A DNA stretch of 55,227 nucleotides. Source: Acidiferrobacteraceae bacterium. Its GTDB lineage: Bacteria > Pseudomonadota > Gammaproteobacteria > Arenicellales > UBA868. The stretch lies in assembly GCA_002726415.1 (NCBI GenBank), contig PBSU01000035.1, forward strand, positions 1-55,227, written 5' to 3'. The notes beneath the pieces are model-generated. The model worked only from the letters and a program-made list of their open reading frames with translations, was not told where the DNA came from and did not search any database. Shown piece by piece: positions 25,603 to 34,337 of the stretch (its first letter is position 1; each line of letters begins with the position of its first letter). The position numbers and the translations under genes were made by a program.

Positions 25603-27057
25603 TTAGAGACGAGGTTCCTGGGCTGCTTCACGCAAGCGGCGCAAGGTGTCGGCATCGGCTTTGGGAATTTTTTCAAGAATAGCCCGGAATCGGCCAGCGC
25701 TATGAAGGTGTGTTTGCCCATAGCCCTTGATCAACCCGGCACAGGCGGCCACTTCTAGCGCGAGACCATAATCGCGCCGCGCTGCCCCGAGAAGTTGCGC
25801 CAGCCAGTCTTCGATAGTCGCCTGCTCTTTGAGATAACGGGAAGACCGGGTTCGACGCGAGCGCAGGCCGGCAATGATACGCAGTGCCAAAAAGCCACTA
25901 ACTGTGGAAGTCTTGATCTTTATCGGGAAGCCGTTAACGCCAAAGCCCGTGCGAGCGCTGAATGAGCGTACCCACTTTGCGAGTTTGGGCGAAAGAATCG
26001 AGACGAATTCTTCCAAACCCGGCTTGAGGTAATCGGCTACGTGAACGACCTGATGTTCAAAGGCGCTCACCTCCTCGCGCAGCCTGATGAAACGTTGCCG
26101 CCGGGTCTTCAGGTCGGCGACCCGGATAATATCGTCATAGGTCATGAGCCGGGCCAGCCAGCGCCCAGTTTCGCGGGTCAGCGTATAGTCGCGCGACTTA
26201 CCGCCATTGGCGCGGTCAACTTCAAGTACTGTCTGCAACCGGTCCAGGTAGAGTTTGGCATAGGTGTCATCCTGATAATCAACGAGTCGTTCCATAGTCA
26301 TGCGAAGAAGATCATGGATGTCTGGGGGAAACATGTCTTCCATTGCTGCCAGGGCCTGGGCGGTCGGCTTTGACCGAGTTGATTTTGCTGCTGTGATGGC
26401 ACCAGGCAGGTCCTTCGATTCATCTGAGGCCATGGCATAGCCAAGATCAAAGCCGGCCAGGTTAGGAGCTGCCACAGTCGAACTGCGCTGGATAGTCGCA
26501 ATGAAGGCTTGGCGGGAAAAGGGTAATACGCCGGCACCTGCTACGGCCCCGAACAGCACCGCGTTGATGATACTGCCGGCGGCCGCCGCGCAGGCAGCCA
26601 TATCAAATTGCACGAGCCGCTGGCAATGGGTGGCAACGGTCTTGAGGAGGAACTCAGGGTCGATGCGTGCATCCCCCGGCGCGATCTTCTCGGCGACGGC
26701 GTAGGCGCGGTGGCTGGAAGAAATTACAGTGGTACGTGATCGGGTAATGAACCCAGCCTGTAAGGCGCGCCCCGCTTCTACTGCCTCAGTCGACAATAAC
26801 AGGTCTACATCACCGGGGCAGGGCATCAGTGCGCAGACCATCGATTGGTTGGTGTTGTGGTCAGAAAAGGCTGGCCAGGCTTCCAGATAGTAGGTGGTTG
26901 CGCCGGTGCGTTGGGCAACGCCCGGGACGTAGGTATAGCGCACTTCGAAATTCTGGCTTTCACAAAGGTCCGCCATCCACTGAGTTAACAGGCCGCCTCC
27001 TTCACCACCCATAGCGCCAATCACGATTTTTATCGGGCGTGTGTTGCGGTGGTTCAT
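25603..27057 (-). CDS. iorB: Indolepyruvate ferredoxin oxidoreductase beta-type subunit with C-terminal DUF6537-like region
   Basis: A 484-residue protein. Residues ~8-200 form the 2-oxoacid oxidoreductase gamma/beta domain (IVIGAMGGEGGGLLTQWMADLCE, VPGVAQRTGATTYYLE). The remaining ~280 residues, mostly helical and rich in Arg/Leu, match the long C-terminal extension of this family in proteobacteria. It lies two bases after iorA, so the two are co-translated. The complex decarboxylates arylpyruvates (from Phe, Tyr, Trp) to arylacetyl-CoA and reduces ferredoxin. Here it could both route aromatic amino acids and supply electrons to benzoyl-CoA reductase. Substrate preference is inferred from family. 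Confidence 0.87.
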   Translation of the reverse strand: MNHRNTRPIKIVIGAMGGEGGGLLTQWMADLCESQNFEVRYTYVPGVAQRTGATTYYLEAWPAFSDHNTNQSMVCALMPCPGDVDLLLSTEAVEAGRALQAGFITRSRTTVISSSHRAYAVAEKIAPGDARIDPEFLLKTVATHCQRLVQFDMAACAAAAGSIINAVLFGAVAGAGVLPFSRQAFIATIQRSSTVAAPNLAGFDLGYAMASDESKDLPGAITAAKSTRSKPTAQALAAMEDMFPPDIHDLLRMTMERLVDYQDDTYAKLYLDRLQTVLEVDRANGGKSRDYTLTRETGRWLARLMTYDDIIRVADLKTRRQRFIRLREEVSAFEHQVVHVADYLKPGLEEFVSILSPKLAKWVRSFSARTGFGVNGFPIKIKTSTVSGFLALRIIAGLRSRRTRSSRYLKEQATIEDWLAQLLGAARRDYGLALEVAACAGLIKGYGQTHLHSAGRFRAILEKIPKADADTLRRLREAAQEPRL

Positions 27058-27059
27058 AA

Positions 27060-29201
27060 TTATCGCCCGCGCGGTTCGCTAGCGTGTAACGTGCCGATCA
27101 CCCGCCGGCGCACATGACTGATCACTCGTTCGAGCCAACTGGGATTGTTGATGATCGTGGCCTCAAAGAAAGACGGACAAAGCCCGGCCTGGTGGGCTAT
27201 GACGCCACAGTTCCCACAGCCTACACACTGGTCATCTATTACTGTAACCGGCCCTTCAGCGAGGGGGTCGGGATTGTCTTTAACAGTAAGTGAGGGGCAA
27301 CCGGACAGTCGGATGCAGGCCCGGTCACCGGTGCAGACATCCGGGTCAATGCCCAGTCGTACCCGCTGTGCCCGTGCACCACAATCCAGGGCTTCCCGGT
27401 GCGCTCGCTTCACTCGGCGCTGGCGGGCCAGTTGGCATTCACCCTCGGATATGATGATCTTAAGCCCCGGTGGCGACTGGGTGATAGCTTCGGTCAGTGT
27501 GGTGACCATCTGTTTGACGTTGTAGCTGGGCACGGTTCTTACCCACCGGGCACCCACGCCGCGTACTGCCTTTTCGATCGTCATCTGGACAGAGCGGCCG
27601 GATCTGGCCTGGTCAGTAGAGGGAATAGCCTGGTGGCCGGTGGCAGCAGCATAGCCATTGTCGATGATGATCAGCACACCGTTGTCGCCGTTGAATACCG
27701 CATTGGCAACGCCGCTGGTCAGGCCGTTGTGCCAGAAACCCCCATCACCCATGATGCTGATCAACGGTTTGGCAAAATTAGGGGCCAGGCCAGAGGAACT
27801 GGCGAGACCCAGGCCGTAGCCGACAGTATGCTGGCCGATATTGAACGGGGGCAAGGTAGAGAACAGATGGCAACCGATGTCACCGCTGATATGGAATTCA
27901 CCCAGTTCCCGCTGTACTAATTTCAACGCACTGAACAGGGGTCGTTCCGGGCAACCGACACAGAATCCCGGCGGGCGGGCAGGCACGGGAAACCCAAGGG
28001 CTGTTTGAGAGTCTGTAATCTCCTGTGTCACCTGTTGCTGGGCGCTCTTCATCGTTGCCAGGTTGATTCCCGCTGGTGCAGCGTGATGCAAAAACTCAGT
28101 AACACCATTGAGCAGTATCCGAGCCTTGTATTCACCGGCTGCGGGCAACAGGTCCTTGCCGTGAATTCGGGTGTGAATATCGGTGCCGTGCAGGGTGGCC
28201 TTGATGCTTTGTTCGATGTAGTTCGGCTGCCCTTCCTCGATCACCAGCACAGCCTTTTTATCGATACAGAATGTCCTGATCTCTTCGGGAATCAGCGGGT
28301 AGGTGACCGTAAGGACGTAAATGGGAATTTTTGAGTTGCCAACCGCGTCCGCCAGGTCGAGCGTCTCCAGCGCGCGATTGAGGGCGTTGTAAATGCCCCC
28401 CTGGACGATAATCCCAATATCGACATAGTCACCCGGCAGACTCTGATTTAGTTTATTTTCGCTGATGAAACGAAGCGCCTCTGGCCATCGCTCGGTGATT
28501 TTTAATTGCTCCTGCTGATAGGAAGAGGGGGGCAGGACCACTTTGTTGTAATCGAACACGGCTTGTTCGAGAGGATGGTGGGCGTTGTAATGACCAGGCC
28601 GGTTATCCTTGGAGACGAAGCTACCGTAGACATGGCAGGTACGAATCCGCAGCATCAACATCACTGGAGTATTAGTCGCTTCAGATAACTCAAAGCCAGT
28701 TTCTACCGCGTCGACAATAGCGGGTAAGTCGGGGCGGGGGTCAAGCAGCCATATTTGTGATTTTGCCGCGAAGGCATGAGTTCGCTCCTGCATGATGCTG
28801 GAGCCCTCGCCGTAATCCTCACCGACAATAATCAGAACCCCGCCCCGGACGCCGGCCGAGGCGACATTGGCCAGTGCATCAGCCGCCACATTGGTCCCGA
28901 CGGTTGATTTCCAGGTGACAGCACCGCGCAGCGGGTAGTGAATCGATGCAGCCAGCATGGCGGCCGCAGCAGCTTCGCTGGCGGCGTTCTCGAAGTGCAC
29001 GCCGAGCTCACGCCGGATTTCCGCGGCATCATTAAGGACGTCCATCATGTGCGAGATCGGCGAACCCTGGTAACCGCCAATGTAGGAGACACGACTCTGT
29101 AGAAGGGCTTTAGTGACTGCCAGTACCCCCTCACCACGAAAAACCTCACCCTCACCTTTGCGAAGGCTCTGTACTTCTTTGCTGAATGATCGTTCGGCCA
29201 T
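27060..29201 (-). CDS. iorA: Indolepyruvate ferredoxin oxidoreductase alpha subunit
   Basis: A 713-residue TPP-dependent enzyme. The N-terminal pyrimidine domain contains GYQGSPISHMMDVL and ENAASEAAAAAMLAAS. The central TPP/Mg motif is SIMGDGGFWHNGLTSG. Near the C-terminus are two ferredoxin-like sets: CTGDRACIRLSGCP, and CVGCGNCGVIAHQAGLCP. In the first set the second cysteine of the usual CxxC is Asp; I recall the same change in related proteobacterial enzymes, so it is probably a subfamily trait. With iorB it forms arylpyruvate:ferredoxin oxidoreductase. A GAGGG some distance before ATG 29201 is a weak ribosome site. Confidence 0.9.
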   Translation of the reverse strand: MAERSFSKEVQSLRKGEGEVFRGEGVLAVTKALLQSRVSYIGGYQGSPISHMMDVLNDAAEIRRELGVHFENAASEAAAAAMLAASIHYPLRGAVTWKSTVGTNVAADALANVASAGVRGGVLIIVGEDYGEGSSIMQERTHAFAAKSQIWLLDPRPDLPAIVDAVETGFELSEATNTPVMLMLRIRTCHVYGSFVSKDNRPGHYNAHHPLEQAVFDYNKVVLPPSSYQQEQLKITERWPEALRFISENKLNQSLPGDYVDIGIIVQGGIYNALNRALETLDLADAVGNSKIPIYVLTVTYPLIPEEIRTFCIDKKAVLVIEEGQPNYIEQSIKATLHGTDIHTRIHGKDLLPAAGEYKARILLNGVTEFLHHAAPAGINLATMKSAQQQVTQEITDSQTALGFPVPARPPGFCVGCPERPLFSALKLVQRELGEFHISGDIGCHLFSTLPPFNIGQHTVGYGLGLASSSGLAPNFAKPLISIMGDGGFWHNGLTSGVANAVFNGDNGVLIIIDNGYAAATGHQAIPSTDQARSGRSVQMTIEKAVRGVGARWVRTVPSYNVKQMVTTLTEAITQSPPGLKIIISEGECQLARQRRVKRAHREALDCGARAQRVRLGIDPDVCTGDRACIRLSGCPSLTVKDNPDPLAEGPVTVIDDQCVGCGNCGVIAHQAGLCPSFFEATIINNPSWLERVISHVRRRVIGTLHASEPRGR

Positions 29202-29275
29202 CGTTAGTTTGCAGCCCTCAATGCAGCTGGGTTATTCACCATCTTTGGTTGCTGTTTTGCTTACTTATCGAAAAC

Positions 29276-29782
29276 TCAAAATGGCTGATGCTGTACATTC
29301 CTTAGAATCTTATGGAGCGTTGCAACAAAAGCGGCGAATTCACTTTCTTCGACCCCGTGAAAAAGGCGTCGGAAATGCCAGTAAAAGACGGGCCAGAATC
29401 TCTCGAAAACCTGGCGACCTTTCTCGGTGAGATAGACCTCAATGAAGCGGGAGTCACTTGATCGGGGTTTGCGCATGATGAAACCTTTTTTTTCCATGCT
29501 GATTAGCGCTCTGCTCATTGTCGATTGATTGGTTACCGTCAGGGTTGCCAAGTCGTTGACAGGTCGACCATCTTTGTCAGACAAAACGGCCAGGGTTCTC
29601 ATTTGCCTTGTTGTTAAACCGTATTGTCGGGCTGCCTCTAGGATGCTGGAGTTCCAGCGACTGGTGATCCTATTTAATAAGTAGGGCGCAAACTGGTCCA
29701 AGCCGATTTCAGCGAACTTCGGGATCAACTCATCCTGGTCGTTGAGAGGGATATCGGGCGGAATATGAAGATTGGATTTCAT
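29276..29782 (-). CDS. MarR-family transcriptional regulator
   Basis: A 168-residue winged-helix regulator. The recognition region is YGLTTRQMRTLAVLSDKDGRPVNDLATLTVTNQSTMSRALISMEKKGFIMRKPRSSDSRFIEVYLTEKG, given here only as its usual order: helix, recognition helix (NQSTMSRAL), and wing with the conserved Asp-Ser-Arg. MarR proteins generally repress adjacent catabolic or efflux genes until an aromatic ligand binds. It lies on the same strand after the FAD oxidoreductase at 29829 (46-base gap) and upstream of iorA, so it could serve either the FAD/cyclase/Dpp module or the ior genes. The proximity to the module favours the former. Confidence 0.88.
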   Translation of the reverse strand: MKSNLHIPPDIPLNDQDELIPKFAEIGLDQFAPYLLNRITSRWNSSILEAARQYGLTTRQMRTLAVLSDKDGRPVNDLATLTVTNQSTMSRALISMEKKGFIMRKPRSSDSRFIEVYLTEKGRQVFERFWPVFYWHFRRLFHGVEESEFAAFVATLHKILRNVQHQPF

Positions 29783-29828
29783 TAGTAACTCGCAACGCTT
29801 TGTCGGCGCCGGTGTATTGTCTGACTCT

Positions 29829-31421
29829 TCATTTGAGTGACTGGGCTAACAGGAATCCTGACCCACCCCCCAGCCCCGGACCAGGATGAGTTGAGGCGCC
29901 GATATGATGTAAGTGATTAATGCAGGTTGTGTGATTGATGCTGCTTTTCAGAGGCCGCCAAAGAAAGTACTGATCCAACCCGCAGAATCCACCGTAGGGG
30001 TCACCCCCAACGAGGTTGATGTTGATCGCTTCTAAATCGGCTGGTGAATAGACCTTTCGCTCGAGGACGCTGGTGCCAAACCCGGCAATATGAGACTCGA
30101 GTATGGATTGTGCTCGATCTGCATAGCGTTCTTTAATCTCGTTTGTCCATTGGCCATCATAGGGTGGATCAATCTCTGTGGCGGCATCACCCTTGATCTG
30201 CCGTGGTGTTTCCGGCAACTGCAACCATAGGATGGCTTTGCCCTCAGGACACCGGCTCGGGTCGAGGGCGGTGGGATGGCCAACACATAGCGTCGGAATT
30301 TCCGGTAGCATGCCACGCTCGGCTTCGTTAGTGGCTTTAGAGACACCGTCCAGTCCGGGCGTGAGGTGTAGCAGTGCTACCTGACCCAGTTCCGGTATGC
30401 TCCAGGCAGGCGGCTTATCAAGGGCGTAGTGAATCTGCATGTTGCCTTTGCCGTATCGAAAACGCTTCAGATCGTTTCTGACAGCTGAGGGAATAGATTG
30501 ATGCTTAAGTAAACGGTCATAGAGTTGGCCCGGTGTAGTACTGCAGATGACGCCATGGGCCGCCATGAATTCTTCTTGACCAGTTGTGCGTACACCCTTG
30601 GCAGTTGTTTTCTCAACAATGACTTCAGCTACATCCTGGCCGACAAAAATCTCGCCGCCGTGGTCTTCTATAATGCTACGGATTGCATGGACGAAGTGTT
30701 CTGCGCCGCCTTTGATAATTGGAGCACCGGCCTGCTCTAGGGCGAAAGCAATGATCTTCCCTATCTGGGCCGAAAAGGCCGACTCTGGCCCCAGACCTGC
30801 GTGCAAAACCCAGGGAGCCCATAGGGCTTTGATCTCATCGGAAGAGTATGCTGTTTCCAGCCAGCCTCGCGCGCTACCCAGGGCCTCGCCAAACAAGGCC
30901 AGAAGCTCTCGAGAGCCTCGACGACGTCCTTCGCGAAAGAGCAGTTTGAGCATATTCCAACTCCACAGATTACCGCCCAGAACAGAGAATAGAATATCTG
31001 CATCAGCTCCGATCTGAGCCATGTCAGCGGCATGTTGCTGGCCGTCACTTGCGCACAGTGCCTTGAATGCGCTGACGTTGTGATCTGTCGATTGATGAAA
31101 TATCAGGTGACGGCCATCAGCCAGCAGCACGCCAGTTGGGCTTGTGGAGTCGCAAAAAACAAGGCCCCTCTGGTGGAGATCTTCAGCAAGGGCCGTATAG
31201 GCCGGCGAAGTTTTGAACAACACGAATGTGGCGGCCATGACGTCATGGGTAAAACCGGGAGCTGTTATTTCCTCGCTGCGAATACAGCCGCCGATACGAT
31301 CATTGCGCTCGAGTACGGATACTGAGCGACCGCGCTTGGCCAGGATCGCCGCGCAGACAAGTGAGTTAATGCCGCTACCGACAATAACGTAGTCACTTTT
31401 TTTCACGTCGTCACGCAACAA
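29829..31421 (-). CDS. FAD-dependent oxidoreductase, phytoene desaturase/PYROXD2-like (copy 1)
   Basis: About 530 residues. The N-terminal Rossmann motif VIVGSGINSLVCAAILAKRGRSVSVLERNDRIGG binds FAD; the C-terminal GASTHPGPGLGGGSGFLLAQ closes the FAD site as in CrtI-type enzymes. No carotenoid genes are present, so a CrtI function is unlikely; the family also contains amine- and small-molecule oxidoreductases with unknown substrates. The start is uncertain: TTG 31421 or GTG 31406, the latter directly before KKSDYVIVGSG. It lies 91 bases after the cyclase gene on the same strand and is a full-length relative of the protein at 32544. Confidence 0.82.
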   Translation of the reverse strand: MLRDDVKKSDYVIVGSGINSLVCAAILAKRGRSVSVLERNDRIGGCIRSEEITAPGFTHDVMAATFVLFKTSPAYTALAEDLHQRGLVFCDSTSPTGVLLADGRHLIFHQSTDHNVSAFKALCASDGQQHAADMAQIGADADILFSVLGGNLWSWNMLKLLFREGRRRGSRELLALFGEALGSARGWLETAYSSDEIKALWAPWVLHAGLGPESAFSAQIGKIIAFALEQAGAPIIKGGAEHFVHAIRSIIEDHGGEIFVGQDVAEVIVEKTTAKGVRTTGQEEFMAAHGVICSTTPGQLYDRLLKHQSIPSAVRNDLKRFRYGKGNMQIHYALDKPPAWSIPELGQVALLHLTPGLDGVSKATNEAERGMLPEIPTLCVGHPTALDPSRCPEGKAILWLQLPETPRQIKGDAATEIDPPYDGQWTNEIKERYADRAQSILESHIAGFGTSVLERKVYSPADLEAININLVGGDPYGGFCGLDQYFLWRPLKSSINHTTCINHLHHIGASTHPGPGLGGGSGFLLAQSLK

Positions 31422-31512
31422 CTATCCTGAGAACTTGGCAGGAAATCGTCAGCATGTCCCTGAAGTAGTTGGTCATGGGACCGTTGTAAGCTAGCCCATG
31501 GCGCTGTAGCGC

Positions 31513-32304
31513 CTAGGTCGCCGAAATCAAAGCCAGTACTCGTATGGGGCTGCCGGTGCCATTGAGAATTTTTAGTGGCGGGGTAATGATGACTGATCCC
31601 GTTGCCGGCAACTGATCTAGATTGCAAAGGCTGGCGAGACCGTATCTGTTCGCTTCATGCATTAGGTGGTGGGCCGGCAGGGGGGGTTCTAGGCCGAAGC
31701 CCTGACCCGCATCAGTGCCGACCGCTTCAGAACCCCAACCCAATATATCCTTTTCAATCAGGTATTGGATGCAGTCAGTTGCGGGACCGGGTGCGTGTGA
31801 ACCGTTTTCGTCAGCGTTCAGAAAAAGTTCCTCGCTGTGGCCACGTTTGTACCAGTCGGTGCGCATCAATACCCAGGATCTGGCGGGAATATCACCGTGT
31901 TTCGTTTCCCATTCTTTGACGCGGTCTGCGGTCAGCAGGTAATCCGGGTCGGCTTTCGCCTCCACTGAACAATCAATTACGCAGGCGGGCGCTATAAAGT
32001 TTTGAGGCGGTATAGTGTCGGTTGAACCGTCGGCGTAATCACGGCCTGAGATCCAGTGAATCGGGGCGTCAAAATGAGTGCCTGAATGTTCTCCCAGTTT
32101 TAGCCAGTTCCAACTCCAGAACGGGCCGTTATCATCGTATTTCGATATCTCGTGAATTTCGACCTTTGGAGTGTTTATTGCTACCTCTGGTGGAAGTTTG
32201 ATCAATGGCGTATCCGGTCCGAGCGTTCCGCTGAGATCGACCACCTTTATCTCCTCGGAAGCAATGGCTGTTGCGAGAGCGGTTAGTGTTTGAGTTGTCG
32301 TCAT
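31513..32304 (-). CDS. Cyclase-family metal-dependent hydrolase (kynurenine formamidase-like)
   Basis: A 263-residue protein with an excellent ribosome site (AAGGAGGT) before ATG 32304. The motif HSGTHFDAPIHW (about 93-104) is the HxGTHxDxPxH metal-binding signature of the cyclase/KynB family. Members open or form amide/lactam or lactone rings, such as N-formylkynurenine, isatin or polyketide rings. No kynurenine pathway genes are nearby, so tryptophan catabolism is not supported. Placed between two FAD oxidoreductases and a peptide-type importer, it may hydrolyse an oxidised cyclic or amide intermediate of whatever substrate the transporter brings in. This is inference. Confidence 0.85.
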   Translation of the reverse strand: MTTTQTLTALATAIASEEIKVVDLSGTLGPDTPLIKLPPEVAINTPKVEIHEISKYDDNGPFWSWNWLKLGEHSGTHFDAPIHWISGRDYADGSTDTIPPQNFIAPACVIDCSVEAKADPDYLLTADRVKEWETKHGDIPARSWVLMRTDWYKRGHSEELFLNADENGSHAPGPATDCIQYLIEKDILGWGSEAVGTDAGQGFGLEPPLPAHHLMHEANRYGLASLCNLDQLPATGSVIITPPLKILNGTGSPIRVLALISAT

Positions 32305-32543
32305 CGAGTAACCTCCTTCGTTAGTTGGTATTCCAGGCCTACGCTTTGGCTGGGTTACCAGATATGCGAGTTTCGTATGCTTTTTTTGATCTGGTCAGAC
32401 GTAATATAACCAAATTATCTGATTTGTAATATGATTTTACCGATATTTAGTCCAACTACCCATGTTTCCGTGTTAGCGTGGCGAAAACAATGGTCATTGC
32501 CACCCTTCGATTACGGCTGTCCGGCGCTGGGAGATACAGGCAG
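32305..32543. promoter_or_regulatory. Divergent promoter region between cyclase and second FAD oxidoreductase
   Basis: This 239-base region is AT-rich around 32395-32450. It contains a direct repeat of GTAATAT at 32401-32407 and 32426-32432, and an imperfect dyad, TATGCGA-GTT-TCGTATG, at 32363-32379 (5 of 7 arm bases pair). These are candidate sites for the MarR-type regulator at 29276. The longer open frame beginning at 32478 adds 22 residues without homology; the likely translation start of the plus-strand gene is ATG 32544. Confidence 0.35.
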
Positions 32544-34115
32544 ATGCAATACGATGCAGTAGTAATCGGGGCTGGTCATAACGGCCTGGCAAGTGCAATT
32601 CATCTGGCCAAGGCCGGTTGGAAGGTGGCAGTAGTTGAAAGCGCCTCTCAGGCTGGTGGGGCGGTTAAAACGGTCGAAGCCACGTTACCTGGGTTTCGCC
32701 ATGACCTTGGCGCAATGAATCTCAGTTTATTCGCTGGATCGGCATTTTTCCGTGAATTTCAATCCGACCTGTTGGCGCACGGTCTGGAATTCGTACCGGC
32801 TACCCGGACCTTCAGTTCCGTATTTCCCGACGGCGGTTGGTTGGGGGTTGATCAGGACATCGATAAAACAGTGGCATCGATCAGCGTCTTCTCGGAGCCG
32901 GACGCAGCCCGGTGGCGGGAAATGGCCACCGAGTTCGGTAGTGATGCACCCCATATCTTTTCCATACTGGGGACGCCAATGCCATCTTGGGCGCTATTGA
33001 AGGTTCTGTATCAAGCGTGGCGTACAAAAGGGCGGACGTGGTGTCTTGACACACTACGATTGATCCTCTCTTCACCTCGTGAATTCCTTGACGAGCATTT
33101 TGAATCCAAAGAGGTAAAGGCTCTAATGGCTGCCTGGGGGATGCATCTGGACTTTGCACCCGATGTTGCAGGTGGCGCATTGTTTCCGTACCTTGAGTCG
33201 ATGGCCAGTCAGTCCTTTGGTATGGTCCTTGGAAAAGGTGGTGCAGCTACCATCGTCCGGTCGATGACCAGTTTCCTGGAGTCACTGGGTGGCGAGATTC
33301 ATCTGTCAGCTACAGTAATTCAGGTGAATCTGGAAGCCAACGTGGCGACCGGTGTCAAACTCGCCGATGGGCGGGTCTTTAACGCAAAGCGTGCGGTGAT
33401 CGCGAATTTGGCACCGCAGGCTCTTTTTGGACGTTTGGTGCCTAACGCAGCGGTACCTAGCGGGTTCAGCCGGCGTATTCGTTCATTCAAGTACGGCCCG
33501 GGCACCATGATGATTCATTTGGCCCTTTCAGACCTGCCCGAATGGCGGGCAAGCAGCGCCCTGAAGACTTTTGCCTACGTGCACGTGGCGCCGTATCTTT
33601 CCGATATGGCGCAAGCCTACAACGATGCAATGAACGGCTTGTTGCCGGCTAGTCCGGTGATCGTAGTGGGCCAGCCAAGTGCTATTGACCCGAGTCGGGC
33701 GCCAGACAGTCAGCATGTGCTTTGGTTACAGGTTCGTGTTCTGCCGGGGAAGATCAGAGGAGACGCTGGGGGCACAATTTCGGCCATGGACTGGGCTGGG
33801 GCTAAAGAGGCGTATGCCGACCGGGTGATCGAGAAACTGACCAGCTATGCTCCCAATTTGCCAGGGACGATTTTGGACCGCGCGATCTACTCACCAACCG
33901 ATCTGGAGCAGGACAATCCCAATCTGGTTGGTGGCGATAACCTCGCTGGAAGCCATCATCTACGTCAGAATTTCCTGTTCCGGCCAGTTTTGGGCTGGTC
34001 GCGATACCGCATGCCGATTGAGCATCTATATATGGTGGGGGCTTCAACTTGGCCGGGTGCAGGGACCGGTGCCGGATCGGGCCAGTTACTGGGGAAAATG
34101 CTCTCCCAAAAGTGA
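32544..34115 (+). CDS. FAD-dependent oxidoreductase, phytoene desaturase/PYROXD2-like (copy 2)
   Basis: A 523-residue protein counted from ATG 32544, chosen because the FAD motif begins at once (MQYDAVVIGAGHNGLASAIHLAKAGWKVAVVE) and a purine stretch GGGAGA lies about ten bases upstream. The C-terminal VGASTWPGAGTGAGSGQLLG completes the FAD site. It aligns along its full length with the protein at 29829, including VGGDNLAGSHHLRQNFLFRP versus VGGDPYGGFCGLDQYFLWRP. The two copies are divergent around the cyclase promoter and may act on related substrates or form a pair. Substrate unknown. Confidence 0.83.
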   Translation: MQYDAVVIGAGHNGLASAIHLAKAGWKVAVVESASQAGGAVKTVEATLPGFRHDLGAMNLSLFAGSAFFREFQSDLLAHGLEFVPATRTFSSVFPDGGWLGVDQDIDKTVASISVFSEPDAARWREMATEFGSDAPHIFSILGTPMPSWALLKVLYQAWRTKGRTWCLDTLRLILSSPREFLDEHFESKEVKALMAAWGMHLDFAPDVAGGALFPYLESMASQSFGMVLGKGGAATIVRSMTSFLESLGGEIHLSATVIQVNLEANVATGVKLADGRVFNAKRAVIANLAPQALFGRLVPNAAVPSGFSRRIRSFKYGPGTMMIHLALSDLPEWRASSALKTFAYVHVAPYLSDMAQAYNDAMNGLLPASPVIVVGQPSAIDPSRAPDSQHVLWLQVRVLPGKIRGDAGGTISAMDWAGAKEAYADRVIEKLTSYAPNLPGTILDRAIYSPTDLEQDNPNLVGGDNLAGSHHLRQNFLFRPVLGWSRYRMPIEHLYMVGASTWPGAGTGAGSGQLLGKMLSQK

Positions 34116-34168
34116 ATATTTGCAATGAGGGTTGTTTTTCCGTGATCTTCCGTAGTTTTCCTAATGGA

Positions 34169-34198
34169 TTTACATATTGATATGACTTTGCATATACT
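34169..34198 (+). promoter_or_regulatory. Candidate sigma-70 promoter of the Dpp/Opp-type operon
   Basis: In the 222-base gap before the binding-protein gene, TTTACA (34169-34174) and TATACT (34193-34198) form a good -35/-10 pair with an 18-base spacer. Between them lies a dyad CATAT-TG-ATATG at 34173-34184, which could be an operator. About 120 bases of leader follow before a strong ribosome site (AAAGGAGGG, 34322-34330). Confidence 0.5.
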
Positions 34199-34337
34199 GA
34201 GCCCCAAGCAATACCGACTGCGATTTTGTGAGAGCCGGGTAACACAGGAGTGACGGGCAATTTGGATCGAATTTGTTCGAAGGGTACAAATTGAGGGCTC
34301 CAAGACGTAACAAACCAAAACAAAGGAGGGTATTTGG

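Noticed and set aside
25591-25606. CTAAAA-GCCG-TTTTAG as a terminator between the Liv-type and ior operons
   Set aside because: Short A/T stem without a following T-run; it overlaps the iorB stop.
27300-27350. Loss of a cluster cysteine in IorA (CTGDRAC) as a defect
   Set aside because: The same change is, to my recollection, usual in related proteobacterial enzymes, so it is probably not damage.
29829-34115. Carotenoid biosynthesis locus because of CrtI-like proteins
   Set aside because: No phytoene synthase or other crt genes are present; the family includes many other FAD oxidoreductases.
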